Under the pieces are notes generated by a model. It did no database searches. It saw only the letters and a list, made by a program, of their open reading frames with translations, and had not been told where the DNA came from. Below, in pieces: positions 8,804 to 16,173 of a stretch of DNA of 64,000 nucleotides (the first letter of the stretch is position 1; every line of letters begins with the position of its first letter). The position numbers and the translations under genes are program-made. The DNA comes from Mucilaginibacter endophyticus (GTDB taxonomy: Bacteria; Bacteroidota; Bacteroidia; Sphingobacteriales; Sphingobacteriaceae), in the NCBI RefSeq assembly GCF_003351025.1, contig NZ_QPCG01000006.1, positions 354,040 to 418,039 on the forward strand, given 5' to 3'.

Positions 8804-9643
8804 CTATTCTTCTGTCGCTAACTGAAAGCTTATTGGGATACTATATCTAACACGTACGTTCTGACCGTTTTGCACACCCGGTTTCCAGGCTTTGGCCAGT
8901 TTTAGTACACGGGTTGCTTCTTCATCAAAACCATAACCTGCACCACGGTCAACCTTAATATTTGAAAGTGTTCCGTCTTTTTCAATAATAAAACTCATAA
9001 ACACCCTGCCTGAAACACCTTGCTCTTGTGCAACCGCCGGGAAACGCAGGTTCTTCTGTAAAAACTTAGCCCAGGCCGCCGCTCCACCTACTGGTTCAGG
9101 CATAACTTCCAAACCATCTATGGTATGCACCCCGTCATCCACCTTGGCTGTACCGGGGCCGCCAGGTGTACCAGTTTCGGTTTTTAATACATTACCGTCC
9201 CCAACAGGGCCTTTGACATCTTCAGATCCTATTGCCACGTCTTTCAAATCGTTGATAGTTGGCGGATCCGTCGGCGGATCTGTGGTAACCAAATGTGGAT
9301 TTGTAAACACTTTGGTTTCAACCTGAACAGCAGGCTTTTGCTGTTGCTGTGCCGCGGCAGGCGGATCGGGTTGTTTTGGTTTAGCTTCAACAGGAGGCTT
9401 GGGGATATCTACCGGATTTTTAAGTGAGACTTCGTGAAAAACGTATTCTTTTTTCGGCTTAGCCTTAAAAACTATGGTAGCAGCCGATAGCACAGCTACG
9501 GCAGCAAAAGCGATTCCCATGGCCTTGGTTAACGTTTTTGAATAAGTGCTGCGTAATTCATACGCCCCATAATTTTTGTTGCGATGGTCAAATACAAGGT
9601 CGAGCCACTCGGCATTGTACAAATCAAATTTGGTGATAAGCAT
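8804..9643 (-). CDS. tonB: Energy transducer TonB
   Basis: 279 residues. TonB couples the proton motive force, through ExbBD, to outer-membrane TonB-dependent receptors such as the one at 22483-25812. The N-terminal cytoplasmic part contains the LVFDHRNKNYGAYELR motif common in Bacteroidota TonB, followed by one transmembrane helix (about residues 42-60), a periplasmic Pro/Lys/Gln-rich spacer (KPPVEAKPKQPDPPAAAQ) and the C-terminal TonB domain from about 195 with GRVFMSFIIEKDG. ExbB/ExbD are not adjacent, so this may be an accessory copy. The spacing to a strong terminator suggests a one-gene unit. Confidence 0.93.
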   Translation of the reverse strand: MLITKFDLYNAEWLDLVFDHRNKNYGAYELRSTYSKTLTKAMGIAFAAVAVLSAATIVFKAKPKKEYVFHEVSLKNPVDIPKPPVEAKPKQPDPPAAAQQQQKPAVQVETKVFTNPHLVTTDPPTDPPTINDLKDVAIGSEDVKGPVGDGNVLKTETGTPGGPGTAKVDDGVHTIDGLEVMPEPVGGAAAWAKFLQKNLRFPAVAQEQGVSGRVFMSFIIEKDGTLSNIKVDRGAGYGFDEEATRVLKLAKAWKPGVQNGQNVRVRYSIPISFQLATEE

Positions 9644-9939
9644 ATTTTCGGAATTAAATTTTATTAATAACGAATATACTTATATTATATTTTGTAAAAA
9701 GCAGAAATAATTCAAAATAATTCCGTCAGATTTTTCATCTGTTTTTCATCTTCTATAAAAACAGACATAATCCATAAAAAGATTAAAAAACCATTCAACA
9801 AAACCTTTTTTATCTCATAAAATAAAAAAATAATCAATAAAAGTTGACTTTAAAAGCATTTTAAACAATCAAATCACAAAAAATTTAAAATTTTTCAAAA
9901 AAAACTATCAATTATTTACAGTTTTTATTACTTTTAGAT
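9644..9939. other. AT-rich divergent intergenic region
   Basis: About 296 bases between divergent genes, very AT-rich with many A-runs. It should hold the promoters of tonB and of the small secreted gene, but I see no exact TAnnTTTG match and no gene. Confidence 0.5.
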
Positions 9940-10296
9940 ATGGTTAAAAGGTTTTACAAACTTATTGCCTTATTTTTTCTACTCTTTTACGGATTTACCG
10001 CATCCGCAAAGGGTGGATTATACCATTATTACCACAAAAGCACTAAAAAAACCACTGTATCTGCAACAATACCCCATCACAATCCATTTAACCTGGAGTT
10101 TGTACTTAATAATGTACCCGCTCCGGTTATTAATGTACAGCAACACAGGGGGGCGCATTCTTTACAGGCGTTTGTAGCAACGCCCGGCAGCTACACAATT
10201 AGATTTAAGTACCTTGATTTTAATTGCGGCCTGGACACAAGCAAATTGTCCCAGCTCCGCAAACTCATCCTTTTTCCGTTTCACGACTTTTGGTAG
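9940..10296 (+). CDS. Small secreted protein of unknown function
   Basis: 118 residues with a signal peptide (residues 1-23, ending TASAKG). The mature part is rich in His and aromatic residues (YHYYHKSTKK, IPHHNPF, QQHRGAH) and has alternating strands ending in LILFPFHDFW. I recognise no family. The ATG follows an AT-rich region and the gene ends before a strong inverted repeat (10371-10410). It lies just upstream of the ammonium transporter gene and could be co-transcribed with it, but the inverted repeat between them argues against that. Moderately confident it is real because of the signal peptide. Confidence 0.6.
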   Translation: MVKRFYKLIALFFLLFYGFTASAKGGLYHYYHKSTKKTTVSATIPHHNPFNLEFVLNNVPAPVINVQQHRGAHSLQAFVATPGSYTIRFKYLDFNCGLDTSKLSQLRKLILFPFHDFW

Positions 10297-10370
10297 GCTA
10301 AAAAACAATTCCCAACCCACATGCCCTGATTAAGCATGAGGGATTATTGTTTTTTAAAAAATTTAGTTTT

Positions 10371-10410
10371 AATACTGTCCGGTGTTTTTGATTGGACACC
10401 GGACAGTATT
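10371..10410. repeat. Perfect 15-bp inverted repeat upstream of amt
   Basis: Arms 10371-10385 and 10396-10410 are exact reverse complements (AATACTGTCCGGTGT) around a 10-base loop. The right arm ends 40 bases before the amt ATG. It could be a terminator for the small upstream gene, an operator, or a mobile-element remnant. No T-run directly follows on the plus strand beyond TATTATT. Confidence 0.75.
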
Positions 10411-10450
10411 ATTCAAACCTTCATTTTTTTTCCTCCCTTAAACCCGAAAC

Positions 10451-11761
10451 ATGAAAAAATTCATACCTTTTGGCATACTCTTAATTGTAATTGTATTAGC
10501 CCTTATATATCCTTCAGTTACCCTTACAACCGTTAAAGACAGCAAAATTGACTCTGGCGATACCGCCTGGCTATTAGTAAGTACCGCCCTTGTATTGATC
10601 ATGACCCCTGGTCTGGCATTTTTTTATGGCGGTATGGTGAGCAAAAAAAACGTATTATCAACCATGCTGCAAAGCTTTGTTTGTATGGGCGTAATTACCG
10701 TTATATGGGTGATATTTGGCTTTAGCCTTGCCTTCGGCGAAGATGAGTTTGGTGGTTTTATTGGCAACCCCGGCACTTTCTTTATGATGAAAGGCACATT
10801 AGGTAATGCCACCTGGGAACTTGCCCCAACCATCCCACTGGTACTATTCGCTATGTTTCAGTTAAAATTCGCGGTTATTACACCTGCCCTTATCACCGGC
10901 GCCTTTGCCGAAAGGATCCGTTTTAACTCTTACGTGATTTTCCTTTGCCTGTTCATGATCTTCATTTACGCTCCCTTAGCTCACGCTACATGGCATCCAA
11001 AAGGCTTCCTTTTCGGAAAAGGCGTACTTGACTTTGCCGGCGGTACCGTAGTACACATGAGCGCAGGCTGGGCAGCTTTGGCATCAGCTATATACTTAAA
11101 AGGCCGCAACGAAACTTCACACAATCCGGCCCGTATCAGCTATGTACTATTAGGTACAGGTTTATTATGGTTCGGTTGGTTTGGTTTCAATGCTGGCTCT
11201 GCATTAGGCTCGGGGACTTTAGCAGCAACCGCTTTAGCAACAACTACTACAGCATCTGCCGCTGCGGCTATGGCCTGGATGTTCTTTGATATCCTTCGCG
11301 GTAAAAAACCTGGCGTATTAGGCGCATGTATAGGTGCGGTTGTAGGTTTAGTAGCTATTACTCCGGCAGCAGGCTTTGTAACTATCCCACACTCTTTAAT
11401 TATTGGTATAGTAGCCGCTGTAGTGAGCAACCTGGTTGTGATCTGGAGAACCAAAACCAGCATCGACGATACACTTGATGTATTCCCTTGCCATGGCGTA
11501 GGCGGTATGGTTGGCATGCTTTTAACCGGTGTATTCGCACACCAGAATGTTAACTCAGCCAACACAACCGGCAATGGTTTATTTTACGGCGAAACACATC
11601 TTTTCCTTGTTCACTTAATTACATTAATTGGTGTATCGGCCTTTGCTTTCATCGGCTCATTCATTTTATTAAAGATCACCGACATGATCAGCACATTACG
11701 TGTAACTCCTGAAGAAGAGCTTGCAGGTTTGGATATCAGCCAGCACGACGAGGAGCTATAA
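10451..11761 (+). CDS. amt: Ammonium transporter (Amt/MEP/Rh family)
   Basis: 436 residues with eleven expected transmembrane helices. This is an inner-membrane ammonium channel/transporter. The first helix serves as the signal anchor (KFIPFGILLIVIVLALIYP). The DTAWLLVSTALVLIMTPGLAFFYGGMV segment is the classic Amt start. The two pore histidines are seen in VVHMSAGWAAL and FPCHGVGGMVGM. The C-terminal tail is short and acidic. It is about 100 residues shorter than the second Amt at 13963-15570, so the two are not simple duplicates. The downstream terminator at 11812 closes the unit. No GlnK/PII gene is adjacent. Confidence 0.95.
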   Translation: MKKFIPFGILLIVIVLALIYPSVTLTTVKDSKIDSGDTAWLLVSTALVLIMTPGLAFFYGGMVSKKNVLSTMLQSFVCMGVITVIWVIFGFSLAFGEDEFGGFIGNPGTFFMMKGTLGNATWELAPTIPLVLFAMFQLKFAVITPALITGAFAERIRFNSYVIFLCLFMIFIYAPLAHATWHPKGFLFGKGVLDFAGGTVVHMSAGWAALASAIYLKGRNETSHNPARISYVLLGTGLLWFGWFGFNAGSALGSGTLAATALATTTTASAAAAMAWMFFDILRGKKPGVLGACIGAVVGLVAITPAAGFVTIPHSLIIGIVAAVVSNLVVIWRTKTSIDDTLDVFPCHGVGGMVGMLLTGVFAHQNVNSANTTGNGLFYGETHLFLVHLITLIGVSAFAFIGSFILLKITDMISTLRVTPEEELAGLDISQHDEEL

Positions 11762-11811
11762 TCAACTCCTATCCCCTAACTGATTAAACTCAATTAACAA
11801 CATAAAAAATA

Positions 11812-11841
11812 AGCCGCACCTTTTACAAGGTGCGGCTCTTT
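11812..11841 (+). terminator. Terminator after amt
   Basis: AGCCGCACCTT-TTAC-AAGGTGCGGCT (11-bp stem) is followed by CTTTTATT. A-rich sequence on the other side could let it serve the converging gene as well. Confidence 0.85.
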
Positions 11842-11909
11842 TATTAAATACCTTTATTCTGCAGGCGCTTACGGCTCAACACAAACCAATACCTGCAAAC
11901 TCAGAAAAA

Positions 11910-12506
11910 CTACCATTCTTTAGTTGAAACCCGCTTTACCTTTTTAACATCATGCTTCTCCAGCGATGAAGTTTTAAGCATATAAGCCTTCAGACTATCG
12001 CCAACATGTTTACTGTTAACTAACACCTGGCTTATACAAGTACTAAAATCGGCCTTTGATAACTTTTCCGATGCTTTTTCAAGAGCTACATCTTTTCCAT
12101 GCATAAACTCAACATTGCCATAACGGTTACGCTGATAAGGCTGGTACACAAAATCGGTTAACCAATAACGATACTTACCATCCTTTACCTCCACCCTAAG
12201 TGTATAGGCCATTTCCCCGCCTTCACTATTACCCACCAGGCCTTTTTTATTGATCAAAAAAGAGCCGGTACCGGTAAGCGCATTACCATCCTTATCGGCC
12301 TTGGTCAGCTTAAGCGCTTTTGCCGGGTAAGCTTTTTTAAAAAAATACAACCCGCGGTCATAAAGCGTATCAGCTACAGCACCGGGCTGATCTGCCGTTT
12401 TATAATAGATATACTTGTTATTTTCATCAAGGGCCAGCGAATCCTTTTGCGCAAAGGCACCCAACGAAAAAAGGAGACCAACAATGCCTAATAGTATCTT
12501 TTTCAT
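11910..12506 (-). CDS. DUF4468-like secreted protein
   Basis: I start at the ATG at 12504-12506, which opens a signal peptide (MKKILLGIVGLLFSLGAFAQ), giving 198 residues; the frame is open up to 12551. The body has the pattern of the DUF4468/TBP-like fold family of Bacteroidota: YDRGLYFFKKAYP, then GTGSFLINKKG, MAYTLRVEVKDGKYRYWLTDF and a C-terminal helix. The function of this family is unknown. A TATATTTG box lies only 4 bases before the ATG, overlapping the end of the porin terminator, so the gene may have its own leaderless transcript. It sits inside the nitrogen block. Confidence 0.7.
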   Translation of the reverse strand: MKKILLGIVGLLFSLGAFAQKDSLALDENNKYIYYKTADQPGAVADTLYDRGLYFFKKAYPAKALKLTKADKDGNALTGTGSFLINKKGLVGNSEGGEMAYTLRVEVKDGKYRYWLTDFVYQPYQRNRYGNVEFMHGKDVALEKASEKLSKADFSTCISQVLVNSKHVGDSLKAYMLKTSSLEKHDVKKVKRVSTKEW

Positions 12507-12520
12507 AAAACAAATATAAA

Positions 12521-12548
12521 AGCCGCTCCGGACAATTCCGGAACGGCT
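12521..12548 (-). terminator. Terminator of the porin gene
   Basis: On the minus strand AGCCG-T-TCCGGA-ATTG-TCCGGA-G-CGGCT is followed by TTTTAT. The T-run merges into the TATATTTG promoter box of the next gene. Confidence 0.7.
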
Positions 12549-12582
12549 CATGATAAAAATAGGGTCAATATAAACTTTTTTT

Positions 12583-13623
12583 TTAGAACGCGTACACCGC
12601 AGCTACAGCAAACTGACCGGCTGATTTTGAAGGATCGCCAGAGTGATTAATGAATGAAGTAGATGAGCCGTGATCTAACCTGATTTCAGGAATGAAAGTA
12701 AGCGGGCCTGATTTAATGTTTGCAGTAAAGGTAAAGGCCTTAACATTTTGCCCCGGAGGAGGGCCAAATGTTTGCAACGCGCCATTTTTAGTTTTGAAAT
12801 ACTCGCCCCTTAAACCCAAAGTAACTGTTTTTGATACAGCTAACTGCGGATATAAAGCAACACCACTAAAGCCGCCACCATCATTTGGAGCCGAGTAAGT
12901 AGCACCGTTTAAGCCTAATTTAAAGGCATCGGTAATTTGATAAGCCGTTGTCAAATCAACTTCGGTACCAGATTCTTTACCGGTAGCAAGGTTAAGATAA
13001 GCAGTCCATCCTTTTACTGGAGATACAAACAACTGCGAGCCAAAGGTATTTACCTTATGCGTTGAAGTATAATTGTTCCAGGTATCGTTAAATATACCGG
13101 CCATTAAGCTTACTTTATCGCTAAACGCGTAAGTTAACTTAACACCAGGGTTCTGGAACGGGCCATTAGTGAACAGGTATGAAGTTGAGTAGTTAAAGTT
13201 ACCTACAGGACTAATAACCTCATAACCAATAAAGGTAGCCATATAACCACCGGTAAGGTTTAATTTATCGGTAAGATCATATGATACATACAAGTTCTGA
13301 ATGTGGAATGAATCACCATTAGGACCATTTGGAATTGACTGAGCCTGCCCGCGCGGACCAAATGAAAGCTCACCAACAAACGCAGCTTTACCTACCTTTT
13401 TCTTCAAGCCCAGATCAATCATACCAATTGATACCGAATTATGGTCACTTGCAAAGCTGGTAGGGATCTGAGAGCCCTTGTCTGAGAAATCATATTTATA
13501 GTAGGTATCTACCGAACCGTAGATAACCAAAGGGGCATCAGACGTGGTTTTAACCGTGTCCTGAGCCTTTACCGTAAAGGCAGCAATTGAAAAAAATGAG
13601 AAGAGTAGAAATACTTTTTTCAT
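12583..13623 (-). CDS. Outer-membrane beta-barrel porin
   Basis: 346 residues with a signal peptide (MKKVFLLFSFFSIAAFTVKAQ). The protein is dominated by amphipathic beta strands and ends in aromatic AVYAF, the usual Bacteroidota barrel ending. It fits the putative beta-barrel porin-2 (BBP2/OmpL-like) group: the opening strand LVIYGSVDTYYKYDF and the repeated LNLTGGYMATFIGYEV-like strands are typical. The position directly downstream of, and codirectional with, the second ammonium transporter suggests a role in passage of small nitrogen compounds through the outer membrane; that is inference. It has its own terminator. Confidence 0.85.
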   Translation of the reverse strand: MKKVFLLFSFFSIAAFTVKAQDTVKTTSDAPLVIYGSVDTYYKYDFSDKGSQIPTSFASDHNSVSIGMIDLGLKKKVGKAAFVGELSFGPRGQAQSIPNGPNGDSFHIQNLYVSYDLTDKLNLTGGYMATFIGYEVISPVGNFNYSTSYLFTNGPFQNPGVKLTYAFSDKVSLMAGIFNDTWNNYTSTHKVNTFGSQLFVSPVKGWTAYLNLATGKESGTEVDLTTAYQITDAFKLGLNGATYSAPNDGGGFSGVALYPQLAVSKTVTLGLRGEYFKTKNGALQTFGPPPGQNVKAFTFTANIKSGPLTFIPEIRLDHGSSTSFINHSGDPSKSAGQFAVAAVYAF

Positions 13624-13962
13624 GATAACGATTTAATTGTGAATTGATAAACTATTTTGTTAATTGTTGTTTTTTTGGGAAAATTCTATTGTTATTATTT
13701 GATTATCAACACCTTGCAATTAAAAGGATCAGTTATGTGTCGGCATAAAAAATCCCTGTACGATTGGCAACGGCAACGTCCACTTAAACAACTACTGTTG
13801 TTTCAACATGAAATGCTGTTAAGTCTTAAGTCAGCAGCCTTTAGTTTAAAGTCAGAAAATTAACTTCTGACTTTAAACTGAGGACTATAGACTTAATACT
13901 ACCACTCTCCAACCGCACAAGGCATCAATATTTTGTTAAGCTTAAAAGCTTAGTCTATTTCT
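13624..13962. repeat. Intergenic region with 15-bp inverted repeat
   Basis: About 340 bases between the porin and the second amt. AGTTTAAAGTCAGAA (13843-13857) and TTCTGACTTTAAACT (13865-13879) are exact reverse complements with a 7-base loop. Similar AGTCTTAAGTCAG and ATAGACTTAAT words lie around them, as in the short AGTC-rich repeats at 27606-27730 and 57789-57916. The plus-strand ORF 13657-13863 overlaps this and looks like noise. Confidence 0.6.
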
Positions 13963-15570
13963 TTAGGCTTCAGAAGCAACCTTAGCACCTTTATCAAAAA
14001 GGCCACTCAGGCTGATCTCATCGTCCTGAACAGGATAAACTTCGATACCGTGATCAAACACGTCGATACCACCGGTACCGGTTTCACCATGCTCTTCGAT
14101 ACGCAATTTCCAAGGATGACCTAATTTGTTAATCACAAACATCATCACGTAAGAAACCACAAATACAGCAAGTGTAATGGTCAAGCTACCGATTAGCTGA
14201 GCTTTTAATACATCAAAGCCACCGCCGTAAAATAAGCCAGCTACCGGGGCAGAGTTATCAGCACCAGTTGGGCCTGTAGCGCCATATTGACCAGAAGCGA
14301 ATAAACCTAAAGAGATAGTACCCCAGATACCGTTAAGGCCGTGTACAGATACTGCACCAACCGGATCATCGATACGGAACCACTCGATCAGGTATACACC
14401 ACCGAAGATAATGAAGCCAGAAACCGCGCCTAAAAGGATAGCACCGAATGGGCTAACCCAGTAACAAGGACAAGTAATAGCAACTAAACCTGCAAGGAAA
14501 CCATTAATAGTAAAGGCTAAATCAAATTTGCCTTTTGTTGGGCCAAACCATAAAGCGGCAAGCATTGCGGTGAAACCACCGGCGCAGGCTGCAAGCGTAG
14601 TATTAGCTGCAACGCGGCCAATACCCTGCATATCCATTGCTGACAATGTTGAACCTGGGTTAAAACCATACCAACCAAACCAAAGTAAGAAACCACCTAC
14701 AGCAGCAACCAATAAGTTGTGACCTGGAGGCAAGCCGCCTTTTTCTTTATCATCGCGGGCAAAAATGCGGCCTAAGCGTGGGCCTAACACCATTGCACCT
14801 GCCAGTGAAGCAACACCACCAATAGTGTGTACTACTGTTGAACCTGCAAAGTCGCGGAAAGGCTGAGCGCTTATTGACTTGAAGAAACCTGAAGTTCCCA
14901 TTGTAGCAAGGAAACCATCCGGACCCCAAGCCCAGTGACCGATGATAGGATAGATAAAGCCGGTGATACCGATACTGTAAAGAATGTCGCCACGGAAGCT
15001 GGTACGACCAATCATAGCACCTGATACAATGGTTGAGCAAGTATCAGCAAAAGCGTACTGGAAAATCCAGTGTGCCAATACCGGGATACCGGTTGAACCG
15101 TAAGTTTCAGGAGTGTTTTGAAGGAAGAACCAGGTTTTACCATCAGCACCGCCCCAGCCAATAAAGCCGTTGCCATTGCCAAACATAAAGGCATAACCAA
15201 TAGCGTAAAATAGCAAACCACAAAGACAAGTATCAAAAATACATTCCATCAGCACGTTCACTGTTTCGCGTTTACGGGCAAAACCAGCTTCGAGCATAAC
15301 GAAACCTGCCTGCATACCAAATACTAAAAAGGCAGCAACCAGTGTCCAAACAGTATTAACCGTGTTAATTAATGCTGTTTCATGGGCGGTATAAGTTTCG
15401 GCAGCGTTAGCTTTTGTACCGAACATACCTGGCAAAACCATCATTGCGGCAAAAACCAGCAACAAGCCAATCATTTTCCCTGTAAAAATGGTCGCACCCA
15501 GCGCCCATTTTTCACGTGTCAGCTGTCGGACTGAACTTAGGAAGTTGTGTTTTGTAGAACCTACTTTCAT
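13963..15570 (-). CDS. amt: Ammonium transporter, long form
   Basis: 535 residues. The body is a complete Amt (VWTLVAAFLVFGMQAGFVMLEAGFARKR start, pore histidines in TVVHTIGGVASLAGA and VSVHGLNGIWGTISL). In front are about 80 extra residues: a basic start, a hydrophobic helix (residues 33-50) ending ANA, which may be a cleavable signal peptide, and a linker. A C-terminal tail of about 60 residues follows the last helix and could be a regulatory cytoplasmic tail. The gene is transcribed divergently from glnN across a 603-base region, and codirectionally with the porin. This arrangement points to nitrogen control, but no GlnK is present. Confidence 0.93.
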   Translation of the reverse strand: MKVGSTKHNFLSSVRQLTREKWALGATIFTGKMIGLLLVFAAMMVLPGMFGTKANAAETYTAHETALINTVNTVWTLVAAFLVFGMQAGFVMLEAGFARKRETVNVLMECIFDTCLCGLLFYAIGYAFMFGNGNGFIGWGGADGKTWFFLQNTPETYGSTGIPVLAHWIFQYAFADTCSTIVSGAMIGRTSFRGDILYSIGITGFIYPIIGHWAWGPDGFLATMGTSGFFKSISAQPFRDFAGSTVVHTIGGVASLAGAMVLGPRLGRIFARDDKEKGGLPPGHNLLVAAVGGFLLWFGWYGFNPGSTLSAMDMQGIGRVAANTTLAACAGGFTAMLAALWFGPTKGKFDLAFTINGFLAGLVAITCPCYWVSPFGAILLGAVSGFIIFGGVYLIEWFRIDDPVGAVSVHGLNGIWGTISLGLFASGQYGATGPTGADNSAPVAGLFYGGGFDVLKAQLIGSLTITLAVFVVSYVMMFVINKLGHPWKLRIEEHGETGTGGIDVFDHGIEVYPVQDDEISLSGLFDKGAKVASEA

Positions 15571-15577
15571 CGTTTAA

Positions 15578-15641
15578 TTTAGTTTGATTGTTTTTTAAAA
15601 ATTAATTAGTTTGATTGTTGTATTTAAATTTAGTTTGATTG
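15578..15641. repeat. Three direct copies of a 12-base motif in the amt leader
   Basis: TTAGTTTGATTG starts at 15579, 15606 and 15630, all identical, directly in front of the amt start codon (on the coding strand CAATCAAACTAA). The starts are spaced 27 and 24 bases apart, between two and three helical turns. Confidence 0.75.
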
Positions 15642-16173
15642 CTATTTAGGCTTCACAAAACATCTTAATCTTTAGTTTCTTTCACTACTCATTCCAATTA
15701 TTCGGAATTTTCATAAAAACACCGATAATTTTGATGTTTTCGTAAATTATTTTCTGAAATTAGGTAGTATTCTTAAGAATAACAAATTATTAATGATAAA
15801 TTAATGGTAAAAAATCTAAAAATTATGAAAATTGCAAAAACAAGGCATCCAAAATGCCATTTTTTAAACTTTTGAAAATGATATTTTCAGAAAAATTTCA
15901 AAAAACTCAATGAAAAATTTAAAAAACATCAGTTTTAAACAGATAAAACCAATTTTAATCCATTTTAACATTAAAAAACAGCGCAAAATCTATTAAAAAG
16001 CACATTTTTTATATTTTCAGGCAAAACTTAATACCCACATGGCTATTTCGGAGCTTTTTTCTATCCTTTTATATGGTATTAGGTGAAATGTTATATTTCG
16101 CTTAATTTTGCCCCGTATTTTAAAGGATAGTTATAATTTTGACCACTAACCTTTATTTAAACCTCATAAAAAT
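15642..16173. promoter_or_regulatory. AT-rich control region between amt and glnN
   Basis: About 530 very AT-rich bases between divergent nitrogen genes, with no gene. A TAATTTTG box at 16103-16110 is a candidate -7 element for glnN, 63 bases before its ATG; I see no clear TTTG at the -33 distance, as expected for an activated promoter. Small hairpins include GGCAT-CCAAA-ATGCC and GAAAAT-GAT-ATTTTC around 15840-15890. No NtrC-type -24/-12 element stands out. Confidence 0.5.

Noticed and set aside
10336..10536. 66-residue ORF across the inverted repeat and the amt start
   Set aside because: Runs through the palindrome and overlaps the amt gene in another frame.
11140..11574. 144-residue antisense ORF inside amt
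   Set aside because: Low-complexity Ala/Pro/Thr composition; it mirrors the Gly/Ala-rich Amt sequence.
13657..13863. Plus-strand ORF of 68 residues upstream of the porin
   Set aside because: Overlaps the inverted repeat, has no start context and no recognisable signal or domain.
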